From Candidatus Segatella mututuai (GTDB taxonomy: Bacteria > Bacteroidota > Bacteroidia > Bacteroidales > Bacteroidaceae), in assembly GCA_002439605.1 (NCBI GenBank), contig DJOI01000080.1, positions 1-31,397 of the forward strand: a stretch of 31,397 bases of DNA, read 5' to 3'. The notes under the pieces were generated by a model. It saw nothing but the letters and a program-made list of their open reading frames with translations. It made no database searches and had not been told where the DNA came from. The number at the start of each line of letters is the position of its first letter. Position 1 is the stretch's first letter. Positions 1 to 9,285 of the stretch are shown here, one piece after another. The translations under genes were made by a program, and so were the position numbers.

Positions 1-2
1 AG

Positions 3-89
3 ACCAACACGCCTCTGCTCTCAAGCAGCAGCTATCCCACCACCACACAGGACTTCGGTCTGAGCGTCAAGTTCTCGCTCACGAGATAA
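3..89 (+). CDS. C-terminal end of an outer-membrane beta-barrel protein (SusC/TonB-type likely)
   Basis: Only the last 28 codons lie in the window, ending with TAA at 87-89. The peptide ends in SYPTTTQDFGLSVKFSLTR. A Tyr-Pro pair followed by a short alternating hydrophobic strand (FGLSVKF) is the usual closing strand of SusC-like TonB-dependent receptors, which often end in a YPxxRxFxFGxxxxF-like pattern. The match is short, so another beta-barrel family is possible. The gene runs convergently toward the SusD-like gene at 252-2201, and a hairpin at 145-172 separates them. Confidence 0.45.
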   Translation, partial: TNTPLLSSSSYPTTTQDFGLSVKFSLTR

Positions 90-144
90 AATCTTGGGAA
101 GTTATAAGGGAGATTAAGGGAATGTTTGGTAAGTGAAAAAAATA

Positions 145-172
145 GGGCGAGACTGCATTTGTAGTCTCGCCC
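145..172. terminator. Hairpin between convergent genes
   Basis: Ten perfect base pairs (GGGCGAGACT with AGTCTCGCCC) enclose an 8-nt loop. The stem sits between the + strand gene ending at 89 and the - strand SusD-like gene ending at 252. The T-tract on either side is weak (CCTATATATT on +; TATTTTTTTC on -), so it probably ends transcription mainly on the minus strand. Confidence 0.6.
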
Positions 173-251
173 CCTATATATTAATAAGGTATAGAAGTAT
201 CGTTGGTTCGGAAGTGTCTTACTCCTTAACTTCCTTAACTTCCTGACAATT

Positions 252-2201
252 TTACCATCCAGGATTCTGCTGCTCCTGCTTCTCCTCTGCCGTGAGGGCA
301 TGGCCGTTCTTCTGTATTCCGTCGAGATAAGTCTGCGGAATGGGGCGGAGCACCATGTAGTCCTTGATGTTTGCTGCGGCTATGGAGTTGAAAGCCTTGG
401 CACGGGCAACGAGGGTCTTGGTGCGAGCCAAGTCTTGCCAGCGCTGGAATTCACCACAAAGTTCGCGTGTGCGCTCGTCGAGCACTAAGCAGAGCATGCG
501 GTCGTAGGTGGATGTATAGCCGAGTTTCTTGATGACGGCTTCGTCTTCCGCAGGCAAGTTGTTGATGTCTGTTATCTTGAGGCTTGTGGGAGCTGTGGTC
601 ACGGCAATGCCGTTGGACTCGTAATACGAGCATTCCGCCATATAGGTGTTCTCACCGTTGTCCTTGTAGCCTGGCGCACCAGCCTTGTAGGCGGCACCTC
701 CGTCCACGTGGTGCTCGCGGTCTTCGCCCTGTTTGTATGCGGCGCGGTCGCGCAATGTGTTGATGTAGCCCAACGCGTCTTGGTATTTGCCTTGGCGAAC
801 CAGTGCCTCGGCGGCGATGAGATAGGTTTCGCCCACTCTTGCCAAAATGCCGTCGCGCGTTCCTACACGGTCGGTCACGCTCTCACGGTAGCCGTCGATG
901 AACTTGCTCAGCGAGGGATAGAACTGTGTAAAGTCCAACAGTGCCTCGTCGCCAGCCTGGTTCTTGTTGGCAGGATAAGCTACAAAGACGGTAGGAATGG
1001 TCTTGCCAGTCTTGGAATATACTACCTCGTCGTTCATTCTTGCGTTGGCATAGCGTGTGTCACCAGGTTTGTTGATGACATACATCACTCCGAGGTCGCC
1101 CTTCTCGTAATAGGTGCTGTTTTTGGGATTGTTTACGGCAGCCTTGGTTTTGAAGCTCTTCCAGAAACGAGAGTCGTTGACTTTGTCGTACACATCGTAG
1201 GTGTAATAAGAAGTACGCAGACGCTGGTACTCGCGCTCGCCAGGAATGTCGCGCTTCATGTAGGGCAGGTCCTTGTAGACGGAGATGTAGTAAAGGTGGG
1301 TCTGGTTGTAGCTGTTGCCGGTATTGCCCGACTTGTCGGCGTTGAACTGGGCGGCGAGGATAATTTCGTCGAGTTTCTCGTTGGCTCCGTCGGGACCGGT
1401 GTAGTTCCATAGGTCGGAATAGTCGGGTGCAAGTGCGTGGTGGCTGATCACTTCCTGTGCGTAGGCCAGACAGTCTTTCAGGTCTTGTTCTTTGTAGCTT
1501 GCGTTCCAGTCGTCGTTGCGTTCGCTAACTCTCGACAGCAGTGTCTTGGCAAGGAAGTGGGCGGCGGCATCTTTGGTCATCTGTCCTGTTTTTGTCGCTT
1601 TGGACGGCAACAGGGTATAAGCCTGTTTCAGGTCTTCGACAATTTGTTTGTAACAGTCTTCTGCCGAGGCACGTGTGAACTCGCGCTGTGGAGAGGTGCT
1701 CGGCGTGAGCTTGAGGGGTACGCCGCCAAATTGTGCCACGAGCGTGTAGTAGTTGAATCCGCGCAGGAAGTATGCCTCGCCCAGGTGCTCCATGGTCGTA
1801 GCACTGGTGTAGCCGCCTTCCTTCACGTTTTGTATGAGGATGTTGGCGTTGCTGATGCCTACGTACATCTCGTCCCACAGCTCTTCGGGTTTGGTGGAGT
1901 TGCTCGTCACGGTGGGACCGTAGTTCCCGTCGTAGCTGTTCCACGAAGCGTTGGAACCGTCTCCTCCCACGGTAAACTCGTCCACGCCGTTCTGAGTGAA
2001 GGCCACGGAGTTTTCACGGGCGAAATGGTAACGTAGGTTCTCGTAGAGAGCTACCGACAGGTCGGCCACTCCTTCTTCTGTCTTCAGGTATTCTGTGTTA
2101 CGCTTGGTGGTGAGATCCTCGTTGAGGAAATCGCTGCACGAAATAGTACTCATGGAGAGTGTTCCTAATATCAGTGCGCTCAATATATAATTATGTTTCA
2201 T
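252..2201 (-). CDS. SusD/RagB-like outer-membrane nutrient-binding lipoprotein
   Basis: This 649-residue protein begins with a lipoprotein signal (hydrophobic run from about residue 6, lipobox Ser-Thr-Ile-Ser-Cys with the lipidated Cys at 22) followed by SDFLNED, the usual SusD opening. The body shows SusD/RagB features: a TPR-like helical core, a motif near residue 145 (AYFLRGFNYYTLV) and a late RTRELCGEFQRWQDL segment that is nearly diagnostic. SusD proteins sit on the cell surface and act as the lid of the SusC porin, capturing glycans or other nutrients. It follows the SusC-like gene by 28 bp, so the two are co-transcribed. No glycoside hydrolase or dedicated regulator is visible in the window, so the substrate cannot be named. 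Confidence 0.95.
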   Translation of the reverse strand: MKHNYILSALILGTLSMSTISCSDFLNEDLTTKRNTEYLKTEEGVADLSVALYENLRYHFARENSVAFTQNGVDEFTVGGDGSNASWNSYDGNYGPTVTSNSTKPEELWDEMYVGISNANILIQNVKEGGYTSATTMEHLGEAYFLRGFNYYTLVAQFGGVPLKLTPSTSPQREFTRASAEDCYKQIVEDLKQAYTLLPSKATKTGQMTKDAAAHFLAKTLLSRVSERNDDWNASYKEQDLKDCLAYAQEVISHHALAPDYSDLWNYTGPDGANEKLDEIILAAQFNADKSGNTGNSYNQTHLYYISVYKDLPYMKRDIPGEREYQRLRTSYYTYDVYDKVNDSRFWKSFKTKAAVNNPKNSTYYEKGDLGVMYVINKPGDTRYANARMNDEVVYSKTGKTIPTVFVAYPANKNQAGDEALLDFTQFYPSLSKFIDGYRESVTDRVGTRDGILARVGETYLIAAEALVRQGKYQDALGYINTLRDRAAYKQGEDREHHVDGGAAYKAGAPGYKDNGENTYMAECSYYESNGIAVTTAPTSLKITDINNLPAEDEAVIKKLGYTSTYDRMLCLVLDERTRELCGEFQRWQDLARTKTLVARAKAFNSIAAANIKDYMVLRPIPQTYLDGIQKNGHALTAEEKQEQQNPGW

Positions 2202-2229
2202 TGTTGTTTTTTCCTTTCTTTATTAGGTT

Positions 2230-5200
2230 TTAAAAGTCGAAATTCAAGCCGATGGTCCATCCGCGGTTCCAGTTGGAAGTGTAGGCCTGTGTGGCATCGA
2301 GTTCGAGGAACTTCACTGCCGAGTAGATTCTAAATGGATTCTTTGCCTGCACATAGATGCGAAGGTTGTTTACGCCGAGATGTCTGACAAGTTCCTTGGG
2401 GAAGGTGTAGCCGAGCGAGATGTTGCGCACCTTGATGAATCCGCCGTCCTTGTAGCCCGCAATCTTGTAGTAGCTGTCGCCGCCACCGATGTTGTAGATA
2501 GGCTTTTGGTATTCGGAATGGTGGTTGTTCTCGTTGTAATAGTTGATGGCGCGCTGCATGTATCGGCCGCCCTGCCACTCACCGCCAGTGCTGACCTTGT
2601 AGCCAAATCTGCCGTAGAGCATGAAACTAAGGTCGAAGCCTTTGTAGGTGAAGGTGTTGGTCATGCCGGCTATCCAGTGAGGATTGGTGTTTCCTATTAC
2701 TACGCGGTCGTTGTTGGGGTCGATGCGGTAGTCGTTGTTTTGGTCGACCGGGCGTATCATACCTGCCGAGAAATTGTTGCCGTTCTCGTTGTACTTGGCC
2801 ATGAGCTCTGCGTCTTCAGGCTGCCAGATGCCGCCGAATTGGTAGTCGTACAGCGAGTTGATGGCCTCGCCGATGAAGAGGTTGTTGTTGATGTCGTCTT
2901 CTTTTCCATTGGCGAGCTTGTCTATTTTGTCTTTCTGGTAGGATACATTGAGAGAGGTAGACCAGCTGAAGTCCTTGTTGGTGATATTTACCGTGTTGAG
3001 GGTAATATCGATGCCCTTGTTGGAAGTCTCGCCGATGTTTGCCCATGTGTTCTTGTAACCATTGATGGAAGGTATGCTCATCTGCATGAGCAAATCTTTC
3101 GTCTTGGAGGTATAGATGTCGATGACACCACCGATGCGTCCCTTGAGGAAACTAAAATCAATACCGAAGTTCCATTGTGTGGTCTTCTCCCAGCCCAAGT
3201 CGGAGTTGGCCATTGGCAGGTTGCCGTCAGCAACGATAGGCTCGGAAGGCGCATAGCCTGGTTGCAAGCTGCTTCCGAAGGGGTAGAAGAGCGATGCCAC
3301 GCCGCCCTTGGTTTGGTATGGGTCTATGGCCGAGTTGCCTGTCACACCAACACCGAGACGAAGTTTCAACTGGCTAATCCAGCTTACGTCCTTGAGAAAA
3401 TCTTCTTGTTGCATGTTCCAACCCAAGGCTGCGCTGGGGAAGAACGCCCATTTGTGACCGTCGGCAAGTTGCGATGCGCCATCCCATCGTCCGCTCAGCG
3501 TAAGCAGGTATTTGTCGGCGAAGCTGTAGTTGGCACGTATCATGTATGAGAGCAACTGGCGCTCTTCGAGACTTGTGCTCCAGTCGGAAAGTTGCGAAAT
3601 GTATGATTTGTCTATGGCGTTCCACTTAGAAGGCTCGTAAGGGATGCCGTTGGCTGCCAAGCTGGAACCTTCCTTGCGGTATTTGGTGGCGCTCTCGAGC
3701 AAGGTAAGTCCGAGAGTGTGTTGTCCGAAGTCGCGGTTGTAGTAGATCAGGTTGTCCATGGTCCACGACACGTTGGAGTTGTTGGCGTTGGAAGCATGGT
3801 TTTGTCCTTGGCTGCTGGTAGACTCCTCGTCGCGGAATGTTCCTGTGCGGCGGTAGCGGAAGTCTGGGCCGAAGTTGAGACGATAGCGCAGCCCGTTGAG
3901 GGGTTCCCATATTTCGCCCAAGTCCACTTGTGCGTATAGGCTGGCAATGACGCGGAACATGCGGCGTTCGTTGGTGCTGTGTTTCCACTCGTCTGCGATG
4001 TTCTTCACCATGTCGTCGCCACCAGGGTTGGTGATGCGGTTGCCTTCTTCGTCATACGGTTGCGCATAAGGGAATTCGCTTGTGGCGGCATAGTACAGGT
4101 TGGAGGGCAGACCCTTGAGCAGCGAACCTTGCGAGCTGGCAGTGGAGCCATATTGTTGCAGACCGTAGGAGCCATTGATGTTGGCACCAAGGTTAAACCA
4201 TTTGGTAGGTTTGGCATCGACGCTAATCTTGGAAGAGTAGCGTCGGTAGCTCTGTCCGCGGATGGTTCCCTTGTTGTCGAGGATTCCAAAGGAAAGATAA
4301 CTCTTGATTTTGTCGTTGCCTCCGCTCACGCTGAGAGTGTGCTCGTGGGTAATGCCGGTTTGTGTTACCATGTCCTGCCAATCGAAGGTGGGCACTTTCG
4401 AACCGTCCCATGTTCCGCCTTCCCATCCTTTCATGATGTTGCTCCATGCCGTAGGGTCGGCTTCGGCTTTGAAAATCTCGCGGTCGTTCTCGATGGTAGG
4501 TTGGTCGGCGCGTGGATATTTGTCTGGGTTGAGATAATAGTATGCCCATCTGCGCCATTCGATGTATTCCGCAGAGTTCATCTGCCGTGAGTAGTCCTCG
4601 AGCGTTTCGAAGGTGATGGTGCCGTTGTAGCTCACTTTGGCTTTGCCCGATTCGCCCTGCTTGGTGGTGACGAGCACTACGCCGTTGGCTCCGCGGCTAC
4701 CATAGATGGCCGTTGCCGAGGCATCTTTCAAGATGTCTATGCTCTGGATGTCGCGAGGGTTGATGGTTTCTATGCCGCTCTCCGACATCAGAGGAATTCC
4801 GTCTACTACATACAGTGGTGAGTTCTGGGCGTTGATGGAGCGTACGCCACGCACGGTGATGTTGCCTATTTCTCCTGGTCGCTCGTTGCTTGTGATGTCC
4901 ACGCCGGCTGCCTTGCCCTGCATGGCTTCGAGGGCATTGCCCACAGGACGCTCGTTCATCTCTTTCTCGCCAACACGGATGAGGGCTCCCGTTACATCGC
5001 TCTTGCGCTGAACTCCATAACCTACCACGACAACCTCGTTGAGGTTCAGTTCGTCGGGCTGCATCTGGGCGGTGCCTCCGGCGCGTATAATCTGGTCTTT
5101 GTATCCAGTGTAGGTAATCTTGAGCTGTGTGCCCTTTGCCACGTTTAGGGAGTAATTTCCGTCGATGTCGGTAACGGTTCCTGTGCTGCCTTTTAATGTG

Positions 5201-5409
5201 CGCACGGTTACTCCGATAAGTGGTTCGCCGTTTTCGTCGATGATGCGGCCTTTGGTAACATTGTCTTGTTGTACGCTAAGGTTGGCGGAATGCATGCCGC
5301 TTGCTTGTGCGGTGATTGGTACAGGAAAAAGAAGTCCTGTGGCAAGAGCCAATTTAGATGTAACACGCAGCATATTGCTGTTGCATCTGTTTCTCTGTTT
5401 ACACTTCAT
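2230..5409 (-). CDS. SusC/RagA-like TonB-dependent outer-membrane transporter
   Basis: Large TonB-linked receptor of about 1,059 residues from the chosen start. The reading frame is open to 5553, but the Met at 5409 precedes a credible signal peptide (KLALATGLLFPVPITAQA) and lies about 80 nt after the promoter, while an upstream start would precede the -7 box. Domains in order: signal peptide; carboxypeptidase-D-like regulatory domain (GRIIDENGEPLIGVTV ... TDIDGNYSL); plug with LNEVVVVGYG, IRVGEKEM, VRGVRSI and the conserved DASATAIYGSRGANGVVLVTTK; then a 22-strand-type barrel ending in GLNFDF. It imports substrate captured by SusD using TonB energy. A further in-frame Met 12 codons on (5373) is an alternative start. 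Confidence 0.95.
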   Translation of the reverse strand: MKCKQRNRCNSNMLRVTSKLALATGLLFPVPITAQASGMHSANLSVQQDNVTKGRIIDENGEPLIGVTVRTLKGSTGTVTDIDGNYSLNVAKGTQLKITYTGYKDQIIRAGGTAQMQPDELNLNEVVVVGYGVQRKSDVTGALIRVGEKEMNERPVGNALEAMQGKAAGVDITSNERPGEIGNITVRGVRSINAQNSPLYVVDGIPLMSESGIETINPRDIQSIDILKDASATAIYGSRGANGVVLVTTKQGESGKAKVSYNGTITFETLEDYSRQMNSAEYIEWRRWAYYYLNPDKYPRADQPTIENDREIFKAEADPTAWSNIMKGWEGGTWDGSKVPTFDWQDMVTQTGITHEHTLSVSGGNDKIKSYLSFGILDNKGTIRGQSYRRYSSKISVDAKPTKWFNLGANINGSYGLQQYGSTASSQGSLLKGLPSNLYYAATSEFPYAQPYDEEGNRITNPGGDDMVKNIADEWKHSTNERRMFRVIASLYAQVDLGEIWEPLNGLRYRLNFGPDFRYRRTGTFRDEESTSSQGQNHASNANNSNVSWTMDNLIYYNRDFGQHTLGLTLLESATKYRKEGSSLAANGIPYEPSKWNAIDKSYISQLSDWSTSLEERQLLSYMIRANYSFADKYLLTLSGRWDGASQLADGHKWAFFPSAALGWNMQQEDFLKDVSWISQLKLRLGVGVTGNSAIDPYQTKGGVASLFYPFGSSLQPGYAPSEPIVADGNLPMANSDLGWEKTTQWNFGIDFSFLKGRIGGVIDIYTSKTKDLLMQMSIPSINGYKNTWANIGETSNKGIDITLNTVNITNKDFSWSTSLNVSYQKDKIDKLANGKEDDINNNLFIGEAINSLYDYQFGGIWQPEDAELMAKYNENGNNFSAGMIRPVDQNNDYRIDPNNDRVVIGNTNPHWIAGMTNTFTYKGFDLSFMLYGRFGYKVSTGGEWQGGRYMQRAINYYNENNHHSEYQKPIYNIGGGDSYYKIAGYKDGGFIKVRNISLGYTFPKELVRHLGVNNLRIYVQAKNPFRIYSAVKFLELDATQAYTSNWNRGWTIGLNFDF

Positions 5410-5497
5410 TTGCTTGTTGTTAGGTTTTGTGAAATAATTATGTAGAATGCTTCTTTCCACAAGAAGCATCGGTTTAGTTATAGTTTCTGATTGTTTG

Positions 5498-5505
5498 CAA
5501 AAGTA
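5498..5505 (-). promoter_or_regulatory. -7 box of the susC/susD promoter
   Basis: On the minus strand the sequence reads TACTTTTG, matching the Bacteroidetes -7 consensus TAnnTTTG, with a predicted start near 5491 and a leader of about 80 nt. No good -33 TTG lies at the right distance. That place is taken by a perfect dyad (AAGTTT-CTG-AAACTT, 5515-5529), which suggests an activator-dependent promoter. The same TTGTTTGCAAAAGTA sequence recurs at the nadB promoter. Confidence 0.6.
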
Positions 5506-5514
5506 GCATAAATG

Positions 5515-5529
5515 AAGTTTCTGAAACTT
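5515..5529. promoter_or_regulatory. Dyad-symmetric operator candidate upstream of susC
   Basis: AAGTTT and AAACTT form a perfect 6-bp dyad around a CTG centre, 9 to 24 bp upstream of the -7 box, where -33 contacts would be expected. The position fits an activator or repressor site, but no regulator gene is present nearby. A C8 homopolymer (5544-5551) lies just upstream. Confidence 0.35.
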
Positions 5530-5623
5530 GAATTTATGATATACCCCCCCCAATTTTTGATAAAATTCATAAAAGAGCCAAAAGGGCTACACTATGCACT
5601 GCGGTGCGTGAGGTAAGAAAATG

Positions 5624-5658
5624 AAATAGGAGGAAAACCTGTTGTTTTCCTCCTATTT
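5624..5658 (-). terminator. Terminator of the protease operon
   Basis: A perfect 15-bp stem (AAATAGGAGGAAAAC with GTTTTCCTCCTATTT) with a 5-nt loop lies 25 bp after the protease stop codon. On the minus strand it is followed by CATTTTCTT. It separates the operon from the susC promoter. Confidence 0.85.
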
Positions 5659-5683
5659 GATTGAATTGCTACTAAGGAAGAGC

Positions 5684-7855
5684 TTACAATGTCGACTTGA
5701 TGGATTGTGTGTTGCTTCCCTGGGTCAGCTTGAATATATACACGCCATGTGGCAGACTCGACAGGCTGATGGTTTCGCCGTTGCTGTTGATGGAGGCGGA
5801 ATACACCTGTTGGCCTGTGAGGTTGTATACAGCCACACGGGCCTGACCCTTGTCGTTGCCGATATAGAAGGTGGCTGTGCGAGCCTGGCTGTTGGTCACG
5901 ATGCGGAACATGGCATCTGTCACCTCTGCATCTTGAATTCCCGTTGTGCCAAGAATCGACTTGAGACCGTTCAATACGTCGATACGTCCATATCCCCATG
6001 TGCTGTTGGGGAAAGTCATAGTGCCGTCTACGTTCAGGTACTTGTCTTTTTGCATGGCGGTGGAACTGAAGATTTCGCGTATCTTCTCGGGGGTAAGCGA
6101 AGGATTGGCCTGCAACCACAGGGCGATGCTGCCGGCTACGAAAGGCGAAGCCATGGAAGTGCCAGTGTCGTAGGTATAGAGGTCGCTGCCAGTGCGGGCG
6201 ATGACGTTGGTGTCGTCGCTCCAGCCCGAGCAATACTTCGAGCCTGCCGACACGATGATACAGCCAGGAGCTGTGATGTCGGGCTTGATGCGATTGTCGG
6301 CAGTAGGACCATAGCTTGAGAACTTGGAGTGTTCGCCAAAATCGCCTACTAAGTCGGTGTTCACCTGATAGGCACTTTCAGTTCCCTTGAGACTGAGGGG
6401 TTGGAAGTAACTCTTCGAGTTGAACGAACCTACCGAAATGACATCGGGGCTCTCACCGCCCAGCTCGCCTACGGTGTAGTTGGTGTCACCGTCGGTCCAG
6501 CCACGCTTGTTCATGCTGGTGAATGTTCCGTATGCGTTGTTCCACATGTGGACGGTCTTGCCCGCCTCGCCTGTTACAACTACACCTACGGCATAGCCCG
6601 TGTTGATGGAGGTGGCGCGGCTCAGCAGCAATACCTCTGTGCGATTGTTGTTGGGGTTGACCTGTAGCGACAGTCCCACTGTTGCTACCACACCGCAACC
6701 ATCTGGCGCAATCCACTTCACCTCGTTTGTTCCACCTGTCGACACTTCGTCGGACGAGGCGATGATTTTACCATTGATGGTGTTGACGACCACAGCCTTG
6801 GCGGCTATCTTAGAACCTTTGTCGCCCCAGATGTCGACGTATGCCTGCTTGTACGAGCTGTTGTCCTGGCTGCTGTCGTAGGCAAACATCGTCTTCATCT
6901 CCTTGCTGGCGGAAGTGAAGGTCTTGGTGGCGTGCAGTTTGTCGAGTCCCTCGTTGCCGGCAGCGCCCACGATGATGCGGCCTGGACCTACGAGCTGGGC
7001 AAAGGAAAGGTCGGTGTCCGAGCTTCCATCGTGTGGCCCCATGTGCGAGCCGAGGCTGATGTTTACAACAGCTGGCTTGCCCACGCTCTCGGCATAATCG
7101 AAGACGTACTTGATGCCGTCTACGATGTTGGCGTTGGAACTAAGGAAACTTACAAACACGAGGTCGGCGTCTGGAGCTACTCCATAGTACGGAGTGGTCT
7201 TGTCGCTGCCTGCTGCGATGCCCGACACGTGGGTGGCATGGAAACCACTGGTGAGGTCGTAGCGGGCTGCCTTCATCTCGTCGTAGCTTTTGTATTCTAC
7301 GCCGTAGTTGTAGCCAGCGGGCGCATTGCCCGTGAGGTGCTGGTCCCAGATGCGCTTAATGCGTGTGTCGGAGAGGTCGGCGTTCATAAAGTCTATGTGG
7401 TCGTACTGGAAACCATTGTCTATGATTCCTATTACCACGCCCTTGCCTGTGTAGGGACCGTTGTTTTCTGTCATCTTATGGCAGTCGTCTACGCCGAGCA
7501 GCTGGCGTGCGTTGTCCATGAGCAGCTTGGCCTCTGTGCCGACAGAAACCGATACCACCTCGTCGAGTTGCGAGATAGGCTCGATGGCAGACATAGGGAT
7601 GTTGGCTGTGACGAGGGTCTCGCTGATGCGTGTGTTGACCTTGGCTCCTAATTTCTCTATCTTCTCGATAGCATCTTGGCTCTTGATGGTGATGAATGAT
7701 GTCACGCTCTTTTCTGTGCCATCGGCAGCCTTGGCTTTTTTCTTGGCCGAAGCAGCTTCCTGGAGCATCAGGCTTGTGCTTGGCGAAAGCTTCTGGCCGA
7801 AGCTAAGACTGCTCGCAAGCAGCAGCGAGGCCAGAAGGATATTTCTTTTATTCAT
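5684..7855 (-). CDS. Secreted subtilisin-like S8 serine protease with type IX sorting domain
   Basis: 723 residues. Signal peptide at 1-20 (LLLASSLSFGQ); an I9-like propeptide segment about 50-110; then the S8 catalytic domain with Asp146 (GIIDNGFQYDH), His206 (GFHATHVSG), the oxyanion Asn about 302 (VGAAGNEG) and the nucleophile Ser about 568 (GTSMASPFVAG). A long insert of about 170 residues between the Asn and Ser motifs resembles an inserted beta domain (PA-like). The last 70 residues (VAVYNLTGQQVY ... LPHGVYIFKLTQG) are a type A C-terminal sorting domain, implying export through the type IX system and surface attachment or release. It is the last gene of the operon, 26 bp after the preceding gene. 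The target is unknown; neighbouring operon products are plausible partners or substrates. Confidence 0.93.
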   Translation of the reverse strand: MNKRNILLASLLLASSLSFGQKLSPSTSLMLQEAASAKKKAKAADGTEKSVTSFITIKSQDAIEKIEKLGAKVNTRISETLVTANIPMSAIEPISQLDEVVSVSVGTEAKLLMDNARQLLGVDDCHKMTENNGPYTGKGVVIGIIDNGFQYDHIDFMNADLSDTRIKRIWDQHLTGNAPAGYNYGVEYKSYDEMKAARYDLTSGFHATHVSGIAAGSDKTTPYYGVAPDADLVFVSFLSSNANIVDGIKYVFDYAESVGKPAVVNISLGSHMGPHDGSSDTDLSFAQLVGPGRIIVGAAGNEGLDKLHATKTFTSASKEMKTMFAYDSSQDNSSYKQAYVDIWGDKGSKIAAKAVVVNTINGKIIASSDEVSTGGTNEVKWIAPDGCGVVATVGLSLQVNPNNNRTEVLLLSRATSINTGYAVGVVVTGEAGKTVHMWNNAYGTFTSMNKRGWTDGDTNYTVGELGGESPDVISVGSFNSKSYFQPLSLKGTESAYQVNTDLVGDFGEHSKFSSYGPTADNRIKPDITAPGCIIVSAGSKYCSGWSDDTNVIARTGSDLYTYDTGTSMASPFVAGSIALWLQANPSLTPEKIREIFSSTAMQKDKYLNVDGTMTFPNSTWGYGRIDVLNGLKSILGTTGIQDAEVTDAMFRIVTNSQARTATFYIGNDKGQARVAVYNLTGQQVYSASINSNGETISLSSLPHGVYIFKLTQGSNTQSIKSTL

Positions 7856-7881
7856 TATGGTATGTTTCTATTTTTTTCTGA

Positions 7882-9285
7882 TTAGTATTTTTCGAGTTTG
7901 CCCTGGAAGTTGAGTACGAGCTTGGTATTGTCGCCAGCGATAGAGCTGCCCCATGGACTTTTGTAACGATTGGCTATTTCTAATGATACTTCATAGTTAT
8001 CGTTGTCGTCCTTGACAATTTTCAGAGTACCATTGTTAGGTGTGTTGCCATATCCGTGGCCTGCCGCGGTAGATTGTAGCTGCATACCACCTGCGGTAAA
8101 CTTCAAGTCAAAGATTGGGGTGTCGCCGAGGTCGGCGATAGACACTTCACCTGCGTTGATGAGATCTTGACTCACTTTGAGAACCACCTTGTTAGAAGAA
8201 GTCTTTGATTCACCTTCAGGGATAAAATAGAATGTGTAATTTCCCTTGTATTCATCAATGTAAGATGTGCCCAGTTCTTTGTTGAGCGAAACGGCGCCGT
8301 CGGAGTTGTAATACTTGTACTCGTTGGCAGCCACGGCAGCTGGGATCATACCGTCGAGGCTCTCTACCGTAGTGGCTGTGCCGTAATACTCCAGCTCCAC
8401 GGTGCGGTTGTCGTCGAAGGTGGCGTTGATCGTGATGTAGACCTTGCCGTCCTTGTCCTGTGCGGTGGTGATGGTACCAGCCTTCACCTTGTCGTAGGTG
8501 ATGCGTGTGGCGTAGTCGATGTACTTGAGCGTGTAGCTGTTGGCATCGGCAGCCATGTCAATGGTTCCGTTATACAGCTTTGAGGCAGAGATGCTTACCT
8601 CAACGCCCACCTTGCCAGCCAGCAGACCCTCGGCTGTTGTAGCCTCGGCATCGCCAAAGGCGAAGGTTGTGGCGGCACCTGTAGTGGCAGGCTTGAGCAT
8701 GAGAGCCGAAGCGATGCCATAGGTGTTCACGTCGTTTACGTTGGTAGTCTTGATGGTGTTGGTGGCAGAGTAAACCTGTGTGAACGCATCGTTCCACTTG
8801 CAGCGCAAGTCGTTGTACTCGTTGGTCTCAGCCTCGAGAGTGATGGTTACGTTCTTCTTGGTCTTGTCGAATTTCGCCTGTACAGTACCAGTCAAGGCTG
8901 GAGTCTCGCCGTTGTAGCTTATCTTTACCCCTTCTGCGTCTGCCGAGCCGAGCACAAGGCTCTTGCCCATGAGAGCCTGCGGCATGGTGATTTCCAATAC
9001 AGGTGATGTGGCATCAGCCTCGTCGCCATAGAGGGCGAAGATGTTGGCGTCAGCTGTTTGCAGCATTGTCACCTTGCCCAGGGCCTTTACGTCGTCGTTG
9101 TATGCCCACTGGTTTTTGAGGGTGGCAAGTTGCTTGTCGGTAAACGTAACGTTCTGGATGCTGCTTACCTTATACTCTTTGGTTGTTCCGTCCTTCTGGA
9201 TGACGGTCATCACACGCTTGGTCTGTGCGAATATGGGGAGCACTGCCGCAAGGCAAAGTGCTGTAGTAACTATATATTTTTTCAT
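7882..9285 (-). CDS. Exported beta-rich repeat protein, function unknown
   Basis: 467 residues with a signal peptide (VTTALCLAAVLPIFAQ). Residues about 24-50 (MTVIQKDGTTKEYKVSSIQNVTF) match a common N-terminal segment of Bacteroidales surface proteins. The rest looks like three related beta-rich blocks (about 70-165, 175-310, 325-467), each closing with a pattern like a Gly, a short strand, Lys-Asp-Asp-Asn, then strands ending in a Gly-Lys/Gly-Thr (for example GTLKIVKDDNDNYEVSLEI ... LNFQGKLEK). The upstream neighbour carries similar blocks. There is no clear sorting domain at the C-terminus. Its start codon overlaps the previous gene's stop (ATGA, 9282-9285), so the two are translationally coupled. 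Confidence 0.85.
   Translation of the reverse strand: MKKYIVTTALCLAAVLPIFAQTKRVMTVIQKDGTTKEYKVSSIQNVTFTDKQLATLKNQWAYNDDVKALGKVTMLQTADANIFALYGDEADATSPVLEITMPQALMGKSLVLGSADAEGVKISYNGETPALTGTVQAKFDKTKKNVTITLEAETNEYNDLRCKWNDAFTQVYSATNTIKTTNVNDVNTYGIASALMLKPATTGAATTFAFGDAEATTAEGLLAGKVGVEVSISASKLYNGTIDMAADANSYTLKYIDYATRITYDKVKAGTITTAQDKDGKVYITINATFDDNRTVELEYYGTATTVESLDGMIPAAVAANEYKYYNSDGAVSLNKELGTSYIDEYKGNYTFYFIPEGESKTSSNKVVLKVSQDLINAGEVSIADLGDTPIFDLKFTAGGMQLQSTAAGHGYGNTPNNGTLKIVKDDNDNYEVSLEIANRYKSPWGSSIAGDNTKLVLNFQGKLEKY

Noticed and set aside
708..2036. Long open frames on + strand opposite the SusD gene
   Set aside because: They lie entirely inside the SusD-like gene, have Val/Gly/Ala-rich translations without family features and mirror the codon usage of the opposite strand.
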